Source: Ruminococcus sp. AF41-9 (GTDB lineage: Bacteria > Bacillota > Clostridia > Lachnospirales > Lachnospiraceae). Taken from it: a stretch of 64,000 nt of DNA. The stretch is from the NCBI RefSeq assembly GCF_003477525.1, contig NZ_QUDO01000021.1, positions 1 through 64,000 of the forward strand, written 5' to 3'. The position numbers were made by a program, and so were the translations under genes. The notes under the pieces are model-generated. The model was given only the letters and a program-made list of their open reading frames with translations. It was not told where the DNA came from and ran no database searches. Shown here piece after piece: positions 17,177 through 25,439 of the stretch; position 1 is the stretch's first letter; each line of letters opens with the position of its first letter.

Positions 17177-18007
17177 ATGAGAAAAAAGAGATTGATGATT
17201 GCAATAGCTTGTATCATTTTAGTAGGTATCGCGGTAATCGTATTTTTTTCACAACAGGGGAAAAAACCGTATAAGGATTTGGACGCAGCGCAGATTGTTT
17301 CCGCTAAAGTGTTATTAACACCGCCAGACAAAACGATTGAGATTGAAAATATCCAAGAATTAGTTGAATATTTGAATGATGTTGTTGTCTATAATGAGGA
17401 TAATTCTTACACAGAGTATGATGGACAAGGCGTTGTTTTTACCTTGACTATGGTAGACGGTACACAAACAGATATTATGGCGTATAACCCATTTATTGTC
17501 ATTGACGGTATCGGTTATAAGACAAAATATGAGCCATGTGAAGCACTCAACAGCTATGCAAATGAATTACTAAACTCTGGGACTGCCAATATAATTTTGG
17601 AAGAACCGCCCACATTAAGCGTTGTGAGTGACGAAACCGCTATCGGTGCAGTATTAGGAACTTATTCGTGGCAAAAAACAAATATTGACGGAACTGCTGA
17701 AAGCACAATAGCTGATAGCCCACACCCGTTAGAGTGCAAGGATCTGTTGTCCCCGCCATTTGAAACAACAGAAACAACAGCTACATTAAGATTTACAGAA
17801 GACCCAGATACAATTTTAAGTGTGCAGTGCTGGAGTGACGAACATTGGGGAGAGCCTGCTACAAACAGCGAAGATGTAACTATTGTTGGAAACGTACTCA
17901 CTCTTAAACTGGGCGGATATATTTATGAAGTAACAGCTGAATGGAATACTGAAAATGGCTATGGCGGAACAGCAAGCTATTTTATATATTTGAAAACAGC
18001 AGACTGA
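17177..18007 (+). CDS. Membrane-anchored extracellular protein, cargo of IME-2
   Basis: A 276-residue protein starting at ATG 17177 (AGGAGG upstream). An N-terminal signal anchor (MIAIACIILVGIAVIVFF) is followed by an extracellular part with two similar-looking strand-rich regions: residues about 35-130 (IVSAKVLLTPP, GQGVVFTLTMVDGTQTDI) and about 150-276 (GTYSWQK, then TATLRFTEDP). The GTYSWQK region resembles, from memory, C-terminal sensor parts of BlaR1-type or lipoprotein families. The gene is markedly more AT-rich than its neighbours and has its own upstream promoter-like TGNTATGAT, so it was probably captured separately. Function not known. Confidence 0.55.
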   Translation: MRKKRLMIAIACIILVGIAVIVFFSQQGKKPYKDLDAAQIVSAKVLLTPPDKTIEIENIQELVEYLNDVVVYNEDNSYTEYDGQGVVFTLTMVDGTQTDIMAYNPFIVIDGIGYKTKYEPCEALNSYANELLNSGTANIILEEPPTLSVVSDETAIGAVLGTYSWQKTNIDGTAESTIADSPHPLECKDLLSPPFETTETTATLRFTEDPDTILSVQCWSDEHWGEPATNSEDVTIVGNVLTLKLGGYIYEVTAEWNTENGYGGTASYFIYLKTAD

Positions 18008-18089
18008 AATTGAATAGCCACCCACAAGGGCAGCCGAGAAAATCGACTGTCCTTTTTCTATGCCGACAGGCAGAAAGGAGCGACCACCC

Positions 18090-18383
18090 ATGACGAAACC
18101 GAGAACAAAAACCTTTGAAGAACTGACCGCCGAGATTGAGGACGGAAAGAAGAAAATTCGGCAGTTTGAGAACCGGGAAAAAATGTTGCGTCAGAAGTTA
18201 TCCAAAGAGGAACGCAGAACGCGCAGCCACCGCCTTATCGTCCGGGGCGCAGTCTTTGAAAGCATTGTGCCGGAAGCAAAGAACATGACCGACGAGGAAG
18301 CCACAGCACTTCTCCGGCTTGCCTTGACGAGTGAACCAGCGCGGGAATATCTGAAAAAACGAGCCGAGGGAGCGACAAGCTGA
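18090..18383 (+). CDS. DUF3847-family protein, probable mobilization accessory
   Basis: A 97-residue helical protein with start ATG 18090 (AAAGGAG upstream). The N-terminal coiled coil (EELTAEIEDGKKKIRQFENR) and RTRSHRLIVRGAVFESIVPE match DUF3847, regularly found just upstream of MobA/MobL relaxases. It lies 18 bp from an inverted repeat and nic-like site, so a MobC-like role in helping the relaxase load on oriT is likely. That role is inferred from position. Confidence 0.7.
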   Translation: MTKPRTKTFEELTAEIEDGKKKIRQFENREKMLRQKLSKEERRTRSHRLIVRGAVFESIVPEAKNMTDEEATALLRLALTSEPAREYLKKRAEGATS

Positions 18384-18387
18384 AAAT

Positions 18388-18440
18388 CCCTTAGGAACTA
18401 AGGGCGCACTTATACACCCTTGCGGGCGTGTGCGCTCTGC
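18388..18440 (-). other. oriT: oriT of IME-2 (MobQ-type nic motif)
   Basis: On the minus strand, 18414-18401 reads TATAAGTGCGCCCT, which matches the nic region of R1162/RSF1010-type (MobQ) origins (A-A-G/A-TGCGCCCT). A perfect 7-bp hairpin CCCTTAG-gaa-CTAAGGG lies immediately beside it at 18388-18404. This hairpin-plus-nic layout upstream of a MobA/MobL relaxase is diagnostic. The nick should lie between the TGCG and CCCT parts of the motif. Confidence 0.8.
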
Positions 18441-18617
18441 CGAGGGCTTATCTCCGCACAGGGAGATTTCCCCGCGCTCCGATATGGCGGCTTTGCCGCA
18501 ACAAGGGGCTGCACCCCTTGCGCCGCTTTGCGGCTATCCCTGCACACCCACAAAAACAGTACACCCGCCGTTGGCGTCTGTACCTTTTTTGCGGGGTTTT
18601 ATTATCCTATCCGGGAG

Positions 18618-20132
18618 GTGATACCCATAGCCATTTACCATTGGAACATCGGCATTGTGAGCCGAGGAAAAGGCAAATCAGCCGTTGCCGCAGCCGCCTA
18701 CCGAAGCGGCGAAAAGCTGACAAACGAATGGGACGGAATGACCCATGACTACACCCGCAAAGGCGGCGTTGTCCATACAGAAATCATGCTGCCGCCCCAC
18801 GCGCCACCCTCATTCTCTGACCGTTCAACCTTGTGGAACAGCGTGGAGCTTTACGAGAAAGCCGGGAACGCCCAGCTTGCCAGAGAGATTGACGCGGCGC
18901 TCCCCATAGAATTATCCAGAGAGGAACAGATCCGGCTTGTCCGGGAATACTGTTCCTCTCAATTTGTTTCCAGAGGAATGTGTGTGGATTTTGCTATCCA
19001 CGACACCAACAGCGGCAATCCCCATTGTCATATCATGCTGACTATGCGCCCCCTTGACGGGCGCGGCGCGTGGGCGGCGAAATCCAAAAAGGAATATGAC
19101 CTTGATGAAAACGGTGAGCGTATCCGCTTGCCAAGCGGCAGATACAAGACGCACAAAATTGACCTTACAGGCTGGAACGACAAGGACAACACCCTTTTGT
19201 GGCGCAAGGCGTGGGCTGACTATACCAACGACTTTTTGGAGAGAAACGGAAGCCCGGAGCGTATCGACCACCGCAGCAACGCCGAGCGCGGCATTGACGA
19301 GATACCCACCGTCCACATGGGCGTGGCGGCTTGCCAGATGGAGAAGAAAGGTGTAGCCACCGAGAAAGGCGAACTGAACCGAAATATCCAAAAAGCAAAC
19401 CGCCTTATACGGGAAATCCGGGTGCAGATTGGGAAGCTCAAAGAATGGATTGCCGACCTGTTCAAAGTGTGGGAAACCGCCCCGAAGCAGCCGCCGCAAT
19501 CTCCCAACCTTGCAAATCTGTTGATGAAGTATTTGAGCGTTCAGAGAGAAAAGAGCCGGAAGTATTCGCAAAGTTGGCAGCACCAACACGCAGCCGACGA
19601 ACTGAAAACCATAGCGGCAGCGGTCAACTATCTTTCCGAGCATGGTATCTCTAATCTTGACGAGCTGGACGCTTCTCTTTCCTCTGTCAGTGATAGAGCC
19701 TATTCAATCCGGGAGGGAATGAAAACCGCCGAGGAACGCATGAAGAAGCTGCAAAAGCTAATTGAATACGGGAAGAACTACACAGAGTACAAGCCCATTC
19801 ACGATGAACTGAAAAAGCTGCAAAACGGCTGGACAAACAAGCGCGATAAGTACGAGGAAGCCCACCGCGCCGAGCTGACCCTATGGAACGCAGCAAGTCG
19901 CTATCTCCATGCAAATCTGCCGAAAGGAACAAAGACCTTGCCTATTGCGGAATGGGAACAGGAATATGCTGACCTCAAAACACAGAGGGACAGCGATTAT
20001 ACCAAACTGAAAGATACCCGCACCAATGTTTCAGAGCTTCAAAAAATCCGCAAATGCGTGGATATTGCACTCCGCGCCGACCAACCGGAGCAGACGCAGA
20101 GCCGCACCAAACGGCATGATATAGACCGCTGA
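18618..20132 (+). CDS. mobA: MobA/MobL (MobQ) relaxase of IME-2
   Basis: About 500 residues. The relaxase domain starts IYHWNIGIVSRGKGKSAVAA and AYRSGEKL, with the metal-binding motif in NPHCHIMLTMRP (HxH) and an upstream FAIHDTNSGN. The active Tyr is probably the N-terminal one (IYHWN). The C-terminal part is long and helical. It would nick the oriT just upstream and pilot one strand through a mating channel supplied by an ICE. The start is unusual: GGGAGGTG precedes ATA at 18627 where relatives have ATG (ATGGCC-type); the nearest accepted start in frame is GTG 18618, which overlaps the ribosome site. The gene is intact and contrasts with the deleted paralogue in IME-1. Confidence 0.9.
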   Translation: MIPIAIYHWNIGIVSRGKGKSAVAAAAYRSGEKLTNEWDGMTHDYTRKGGVVHTEIMLPPHAPPSFSDRSTLWNSVELYEKAGNAQLAREIDAALPIELSREEQIRLVREYCSSQFVSRGMCVDFAIHDTNSGNPHCHIMLTMRPLDGRGAWAAKSKKEYDLDENGERIRLPSGRYKTHKIDLTGWNDKDNTLLWRKAWADYTNDFLERNGSPERIDHRSNAERGIDEIPTVHMGVAACQMEKKGVATEKGELNRNIQKANRLIREIRVQIGKLKEWIADLFKVWETAPKQPPQSPNLANLLMKYLSVQREKSRKYSQSWQHQHAADELKTIAAAVNYLSEHGISNLDELDASLSSVSDRAYSIREGMKTAEERMKKLQKLIEYGKNYTEYKPIHDELKKLQNGWTNKRDKYEEAHRAELTLWNAASRYLHANLPKGTKTLPIAEWEQEYADLKTQRDSDYTKLKDTRTNVSELQKIRKCVDIALRADQPEQTQSRTKRHDIDR

Positions 20133-20148
20133 AAGGAGTTGAACTTTT

Positions 20149-22050
20149 ATGTATTACACCCAAGAACAGATAGACCGCGCCAACCAAGCCGACCTTGTTT
20201 CTTTCCTGCAATCACAGGGCGAGCAGCTTACCCGTGCCGGAAATGAATACCGCTGGAAGCGGCACGACAGCTTGACTATCCGGGGAAACAAATGGTACAG
20301 GCACAGCCAAAGCAAAGGCGGCGGCCCCGTTGATTTTGTCATGGAGTTTTTCGGCAAGAGCTTCACCGAAGCCGTTGAACTGCTGACAGGCGAAAAAGGA
20401 GCCGCCCCGCCGCCGGACAGACCAAGCCCCGCGCCCCTATCCGACTTCCGACTGCCACCCCGCAGCACCGACAACCGCATAGCGAGGAACTACCTCACAG
20501 CAGCCCGCCGCATTGATGAAGATGTGACGGGCTTTTTCTTTTCCACCGGGGATATTTACGAGGAAGCCGCCCACCATAACGCCGTATTTGTCGGCAGAGA
20601 TGAAAGCGGCATACCGCGATACGCCCATCAGCGCGGCACAGCCGGGAGTTTTCGGCTTGATGTGAAAGGCAGCGACAAAGCCTTTAACTTCTGCTACCGT
20701 GGCGAGGACGAAAGGTTGTTTGTCTTTGAAGCCCCGATAGACCTCTTATCTTTCCTCTGCCTGTTCAAAAAGGACTGGCAGAAGCAAAGCTATCTGGCGT
20801 TGGGCGGCGTGGGAGAAAAAGCCCTGTTGCGCTTTCTCTCTGACCGTCCGAACATCAAGACCGTGTACCTCTGCCTTGACAGCGATCAAGCCGGAAACGA
20901 CGCTTGCAGCCGCCTTGCAGAGCTTGTGCCGGAGGGCTTGACCGTCCATCGGCTTATCCCTCTTTTCAAGGACTGGAACGAGGTATTGCAGCACCGGGCA
21001 GAAATCACAGACGGGAAGTATTTGCGGGAAGCAATCTACGGCTTGAAAGAGCCGCCGCAGGAAGAAACCGTTGAGATTATCCGCATGAGCGAGGTTGACA
21101 CACAGACCGTTGAATGGCTATGGGAGCCGTATATTCCCTTTGGGAAAGTAACCATTGTGCAGGGCAATCCCGGCGAGGGCAAGACCACTTTTGCCCTACG
21201 CCTTGCCGCCGCCTGCACCACCGGGGGAACGCTGCCGGGAATGAAGCCCTTGCCGCCATTCCAAGTAATTTACCAGACCGCCGAGGACGGGCTGGGCGAT
21301 ACCGTCAAGCCACGCTTGATAGAAGCCGCCGCAGACCTTGACCGGGTGCTTGTGATTGATGAAGCAAAACGGGAGCTTACCCTATCTGACGAGCGCATAG
21401 AAAAGGCAATCGTACAGAACGGGGCGCGGCTGATTATCCTTGACCCCATACAGGCGTACATGGGCGAAAAAACCGACATGAACCGGGCAAACGAAGTGCG
21501 CCCCATGTTCCGCCGCCTTGCCGATGTTGCCGAGCGTACCGGGTGCGCCGTTATCCTTATCGGACATCTCAACAAAGCTGCCGGAGGGCAGAGCGCATAC
21601 CGGGGCTTAGGTTCTATCGACTTCCGCGCCGCAGCAAGGAGCGTCCTGCTGATCGGGCGCGTGAAGCGAGAGCCGAATGTGCGCGTTATCGTCCATGACA
21701 AATCTTCCCTTGCGCCGGAGGGCAAGCCCGTTGCCTTTTGCCTTGACCCGGAAACGGGCTTTTCGTGGATAGGCGAATACGACATCACCGCCGACGAACT
21801 GCTGTCCGGCGCGGGCGGCAACAACGCCACCAAAACCGAGCAAGCCGAAAGGCTGATACTTGACCTGCTTGCAGACGGGAAAGAGCTTGCCAGCGAGGAC
21901 ATTGTAAAAGCCGCAGCCGAAGCCGGAATATCCGAGAGGACGGTACAGAACGCCAAGCGCAACATGGGCGGCATTTTAGGCGCAAGGCGTGTCGGCGGTC
22001 AATGGTACAACTTCATCAAGAAGAAGCAACCACCCGAACCCGCAAGCTGA
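20149..22050 (+). CDS. DUF3991/TOPRIM primase fused to RepA-like RecA-fold helicase
   Basis: A 633-residue fusion. Residues 1-85 (VSFLQSQGEQLTRAGNEYRW and the later HSQSKGGGPVDFVMEFFG) are a DUF3991-like, CHC2-derived DNA-binding region, and residues about 190-300 form a TOPRIM fold (LFVFEAPIDLLSFLC; VYLCLDSDQAGNDAC). Residues about 325-560 are a RecA-like ATPase with Walker A QGNPGEGKTTFALRLA, Walker B LIILDPIQAYMG and GHLNKAAGGQ, and a winged helix ends the protein (ASEDIVKAAAEAGISERTVQ). It can be read as a self-contained primase-helicase, implying that excised IME-2 replicates. It follows the relaxase by 16 bp with AAAGGAG and is the last gene of the element. Confidence 0.88.
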   Translation: MYYTQEQIDRANQADLVSFLQSQGEQLTRAGNEYRWKRHDSLTIRGNKWYRHSQSKGGGPVDFVMEFFGKSFTEAVELLTGEKGAAPPPDRPSPAPLSDFRLPPRSTDNRIARNYLTAARRIDEDVTGFFFSTGDIYEEAAHHNAVFVGRDESGIPRYAHQRGTAGSFRLDVKGSDKAFNFCYRGEDERLFVFEAPIDLLSFLCLFKKDWQKQSYLALGGVGEKALLRFLSDRPNIKTVYLCLDSDQAGNDACSRLAELVPEGLTVHRLIPLFKDWNEVLQHRAEITDGKYLREAIYGLKEPPQEETVEIIRMSEVDTQTVEWLWEPYIPFGKVTIVQGNPGEGKTTFALRLAAACTTGGTLPGMKPLPPFQVIYQTAEDGLGDTVKPRLIEAAADLDRVLVIDEAKRELTLSDERIEKAIVQNGARLIILDPIQAYMGEKTDMNRANEVRPMFRRLADVAERTGCAVILIGHLNKAAGGQSAYRGLGSIDFRAAARSVLLIGRVKREPNVRVIVHDKSSLAPEGKPVAFCLDPETGFSWIGEYDITADELLSGAGGNNATKTEQAERLILDLLADGKELASEDIVKAAAEAGISERTVQNAKRNMGGILGARRVGGQWYNFIKKKQPPEPAS

Positions 22051-22079
22051 AAGTGCAAAACGCAGACCCTTTGCACTTT
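22050..22079 (+). terminator. Terminator at the right end of IME-2
   Basis: A perfect 10-bp inverted repeat (AAAGTGCAAA / TTTGCACTTT) starting at the stop codon of the replication gene, followed by two more partial copies of GCACTTT. The repeats may also be recombinase or oriV elements; only about 65 bp separate them from the right junction. Confidence 0.6.
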
Positions 22080-23661
22080 GCACTTTCGCACTTTCACGAT
22101 AATTTGCGTCAATAACTCAAAAAAGCACTTGACAAAACGCTTCATGGGGAATAGAAAAAGATATACGACCATATGCGGATCCTGAATTTGAAAATAATAT
22201 TATTCTCACAGAAACAGAGAGTCTTACTATGTCAAGCAGACCAAAGAATCCGAAATACGCCAGGAATAAAAACATTCTGGTAATTGGCGGTTCTGGTTCT
22301 GGAAAAACCAGATTTTTTGTAAAGCCTAACATTATGCAGATGCACAGCTCTTATGTGATTACTGATCCGAAGGGAACTGTGCTTCTGGAAGTTGGCAGTA
22401 TGCTGGCAAAAGGCAGTCCGATGACGGATGAGAATGGAAAAATCGTGCGGGACAAAGAGGGAAAAGTTATATACGAACCGTATAAAATCAAAGTTTTGAA
22501 TACAATTAACTTCAAAAAATCCATGCACTATAATCCATTTGTATATATCCGCAGTGAAAAAGATATTCTAAAACTGGTAACAACCATTATTGCTAACACC
22601 AAAGGTGAAGGGCAGCAATCGGGTGAGGATTTTTGGGTAAAGGCGGAAAAACTCTATTATTGTGCCCTGATTGGTTATATCTGGTATGAAGGCAGGGAAG
22701 AAGAAAAGAATTTTAATACTCTGTTGGAAATGATCAATGTGTCAGAAGCCAGGGAAGATGATGAGAATTTCAAGAATCCAGTAGATCTGATGTTTGATGA
22801 ATTGGAGCAGAAAGACCCGAACCATTTTGCAGTAAGGCAGTACAAAAAATACAAGCTGGCTGCCGGTAAGACAGCAAAATCTATTCTGATCAGTTGTGGT
22901 GCAAGACTCGCACCCTTTGATATTGCGGAACTGCGGGAGCTTATGAGTTATGACGAACTGGAACTGGATCTGGTTGGTGACAGGAAAACTGCATTGTTTG
23001 TTATTATTTCAGATACCGATGATACCTTTAATTTTATTGTTTCTATTATGTACACACAGCTTTTTAATCTGCTCTGTGACAGAGCTGATGATGTATATGG
23101 AGGCAGACTTCCAATTCATGTGCGGTGTCTCCTGGACGAGTTTGCGAACATCGGACAAATTCCAAAATTTGAAAAATTGATTGCTACGATTAGAAGCCGG
23201 GAAATCTCAGCTTCTATTATTTTGCAGTCAAAGTCTCAGCTTAAGGCAATTTATAAGGATAATGCCGATACCATCGAAGGGAACTGTGATACGACCTTAT
23301 TCCTGGGTGGAAAAGAAAAAACGACATTAAAGGAAATAGCGGAGATCCTGGGAAAAGAAACCATAGATCTTTATAACACATCGGATACGAGAGGCAGTCA
23401 GCGGTCTTATGGAATGAACTACCAGAAAACAGGAAAGGAGTTGATGAGCCAGGATGAAATAGCAGTCATGGACGGGGGAAAATGTATTCTGCAGGTGAGA
23501 GGTGTCAGACCATTTTTCTCAAATAAATACGATATTTGCAAACATAAAAACTACAAATATCTGTCCGATTATGACAAAAAGAATACTTTTGATATTGAAA
23601 AATATCTGAGTACTAATCTGATATTAAAACCAGAGGATGAAGTGGAACTGTATCAGATGTA

Positions 23662-23686
23662 ACTTCTCGACAAATTGTCGGGAAGT
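23662..23686. promoter_or_regulatory. 25-bp dyad, copy 3 (upstream of Maff2/T4SS genes)
   Basis: ACTTCTCGACAA, centre A, TTGTCGGGAAGT, overlapping the last base of the virD4 stop codon. It is the same sequence as copies 1 and 2 apart from one or two bases. A strong ribosome site (GGGAGGAA) and a small reading frame at 23705 follow. Confidence 0.6.
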
Positions 23687-23704
23687 GGATTATGGGAGGA
23701 AATC

Positions 23705-23806
23705 ATGAATAATTTGGAAAAAAGGAACAGTCGGTATCCATCGACGAAAATGAATATACCGACTGTACGTGTGAGGAATTTTCCAAGTAGAAAATCCTAT
23801 GCTTAG
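23705..23806 (+). CDS. Small basic ORF ahead of the secretion genes
   Basis: ATG 23705 encodes 33 residues (MNNLEKRNSRYPSTKMNIPT, then VRVRNFPSRKSYA) with GGGAGGAAATC directly upstream. The DNA encoding it also contains the inverted pair CAGTCGGTAT...ATACCGACTG, so it may be part of an RNA structure instead of a real protein gene. No family recognised. About 95 bp of sequence without a gene separates it from the Maff2 gene. Confidence 0.35.
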   Translation: MNNLEKRNSRYPSTKMNIPTVRVRNFPSRKSYA

Positions 23807-23903
23807 TGTAGCACAAAAGGCAGGGTTTATATAGTGTTTTCTTCCCTTTCTGGAAAAAATCTAAGAAAGGACTGGAAAATGTAAGTTTTCCAAAGGTACA
23901 CTT

Positions 23904-24119
23904 ATGGCATTTTTTACAACGGCAATTACGACCTTAAAAACATTGGTTTGTGCGATCGGAGCCGGACTTGCAGCCTGGGGAGTGATCAATCTGCTGGAAG
24001 GATATGGAACGGACAATCCGGGTGCAAAGTCACAAGGAATAAAACAGTTGATGGCGGGCGGTGGCATCGTACTGATTGGAATAAACCTGATTCCACAGCT
24101 TGCAACTTTGTTTGGATAA
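23904..24119 (+). CDS. Maff2-family small membrane protein (putative VirB2-like)
   Basis: A 71-residue protein with two membrane helices (TLKTLVCAIGAGLAAWGVIN; QLMAGGGIVLIGINLIPQLA) separated by a short polar loop (EGYGTDNPGAKSQG). This matches the Maff2 family of Clostridia mobile elements. Size, topology and position just before VirB6 are like VirB2/TrbC pilin-type subunits of other type IV systems, but equivalence to a pilin is inference. The start is ATG 23904; the upstream AAGTTTTCCAAAGG is a modest ribosome site. Confidence 0.8.
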   Translation: MAFFTTAITTLKTLVCAIGAGLAAWGVINLLEGYGTDNPGAKSQGIKQLMAGGGIVLIGINLIPQLATLFG

Positions 24120-24123
24120 ATAA

Positions 24124-24996
24124 ATGGGTGGAATAACCGAAAAAATAACAGAGTTCATAAAGGATCTGCTAACAGGCTGGATCACATCAAACCTGGATAC
24201 CATGTTCACCGATGTAAATACCAAAGTAGAAACGATTGCTACAGAGGTTGGGAAAACACCCCAAAATTGGAACAGTGGCATTTTTTCCATGATAAAAAAT
24301 CTGTCGGATAATGTCATTGTCCCCATTGCGGGGATGATTATTACATTTGTACTGTGTTATGAACTGATTTCCATGATTATGGAAAAAAACAATATGCACG
24401 ATACGGATACGTTTATGTTTTTCAAATACATTTTCAAGATGTGGGTAGCGGTATATCTTGTTACTCATACTTTTGATATTGCGATGGCAATTTTTGATGT
24501 AGCGAATCATGTGGTATCCAATGCTGGCGGTATGATAACCGGTTCCGCATCTATTGATGTTACAGAAGCATTGAAAACGCTTCTTGAAACGCAGATTGAA
24601 GATATGGGAATCGGAGAATTACTGGGGCTTGGTCTTGAAACGATGCTGGTCAGTTTATGTCTAAAAATCATATCAGTCCTGATTACCGTCATTTTATATG
24701 GACGAATGATAGAAATATATCTTTATGTCTCTGTGGCACCTATTCCGTTTTCAACATTTACGAACAGGGAATGGGGAAGTATTGGAAATAATTACGTGAA
24801 GGCATTATTAGCGTTGGGATTCCAGGGATTTTTTATGATGGTATGTGTTGCGATTTATGCAGTTCTGGTAAATGCTATTACAGTTGCGGATAATCTTCAT
24901 ACAGCTATCTGGTCAGTTGCAGCATATACAGTTATTTTATGTTTCAGCCTGTTTAAGACCAGTTCCCTGGCAAAATCAATCTTCAATGCACATTAG
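24124..24996 (+). CDS. virB6: VirB6/TrbL-like inner-membrane channel protein
   Basis: A 290-residue polytopic membrane protein. A soluble or amphipathic N-terminus (residues 1-60) is followed by about six hydrophobic segments, including VPIAGMIITFVLCYELISMI, ISVLITVILYGRMIEIYLYV and a Gly/Phe-rich LGFQGFFMMVCVAIYAVLV. The segment VAPIPFSTFTNREWG is the conserved loop of Gram-positive VirB6/TrbL proteins. These form the membrane channel through which the T-strand passes. It lies 4 bp after Maff2 and 14 bp before prgI, in one operon. Confidence 0.85.
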   Translation: MGGITEKITEFIKDLLTGWITSNLDTMFTDVNTKVETIATEVGKTPQNWNSGIFSMIKNLSDNVIVPIAGMIITFVLCYELISMIMEKNNMHDTDTFMFFKYIFKMWVAVYLVTHTFDIAMAIFDVANHVVSNAGGMITGSASIDVTEALKTLLETQIEDMGIGELLGLGLETMLVSLCLKIISVLITVILYGRMIEIYLYVSVAPIPFSTFTNREWGSIGNNYVKALLALGFQGFFMMVCVAIYAVLVNAITVADNLHTAIWSVAAYTVILCFSLFKTSSLAKSIFNAH

Positions 24997-25010
24997 GAGG
25001 AAACAAGAAT

Positions 25011-25439
25011 ATGGCATATGTTCCAGTGCCGAAAGATTTTTCAAAAATAAAGACAAAATTAGCACTGAATTTAACTAAAAGACAAATTATATGTTTTTCT
25101 CTGGCAGGAATTTGTGGTGTTCCGGTCTATTTGCTGACAAAAGCAGGACTGGGAACAGATGTGGCAGCAACGCTTATGATCATAGTGATGCTGCCATTTT
25201 TCTTTTTTGCAATGTATGAAAAGGATGGATTTCCAGCAGAGAAAATATTGCTTCACATTATCCGGCAGAAATTTTTAAGACCTGGAATCAGGGTCTATCG
25301 TTCCCAAAACTTATATGACCGGATTATAGAGTACGATAAATTAGAGAAAGAGGGTGCATGGCTTGAGAAAAAGGCAAAAGAAGCCAGGGAAGCGAGAAAT
25401 CCGTTCCATTTCCTTAAAAAAGCAGACCGAAAAAAATAA
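25011..25439 (+). CDS. prgI: PrgI-family (VirB3-like) protein
   Basis: A 142-residue protein with start ATG 25011 behind AGGAGG. Residues 1-25 (AYVPVPKDFSKIKTKLALNL) and the two adjacent membrane helices (about 28-68) are typical of PrgI proteins, the VirB3 counterparts that anchor the VirB4 ATPase to the membrane. The C-terminal half is charged. Its last 86 bases overlap the beginning of virB4 in another frame, which would tie translation of the two partners together. Confidence 0.85.
   Translation: MAYVPVPKDFSKIKTKLALNLTKRQIICFSLAGICGVPVYLLTKAGLGTDVAATLMIIVMLPFFFFAMYEKDGFPAEKILLHIIRQKFLRPGIRVYRSQNLYDRIIEYDKLEKEGAWLEKKAKEAREARNPFHFLKKADRKK

Larger units (their letters stand above)
14464..22147. 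mobile_element. IME-2: serine-recombinase mobilizable element inside virD4
   Basis: Boundaries come from the split virD4 gene: left flank ...GCCAGATGG, right flank GGGGAATAGAAA..., with ATGG present at both junctions, so the crossover lies within 14460-14463 and 22144-22147. Length is about 7.7 kb. Contents in order are a large serine recombinase, a TnpW-like protein, a small conserved protein, a membrane protein, a DUF3847 protein, oriT, a MobA/MobL relaxase and a TOPRIM/RecA replication protein. Most of it is clearly more GC-rich than the ICE, pointing to a different donor lineage. Confidence 0.85.
13996..23662 (+). pseudogene. virD4: VirD4/TcpA coupling ATPase, interrupted by IME-2
   Basis: The 5' part (13996-14463) encodes a basic N-terminus and two membrane helices, ending RLGVEYGSARW. 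The 3' part resumes at 22148 with GIEKDIRPYADPEFENN and runs to 23662. Joined, they give about 660 residues: Walker A GGSGSGKTRFF, YVITDPKGTVLLEVG, and Walker B RCLLDEFANIGQIP. Coupling ATPases bring relaxase-bound DNA to the secretion channel. A later ATG at 22229 (MSSRPKNPKYARNK) could start a fragment lacking the membrane anchor. With IME-2 in place the ICE should not transfer; precise excision would restore the gene. Confidence 0.88.

Noticed and set aside
20154..21985. Several long minus-strand open frames opposite the IME-2 replication gene
   Set aside because: They are shadows of a GC-rich coding strand with strong codon bias; no starts with ribosome sites and no recognisable domains.
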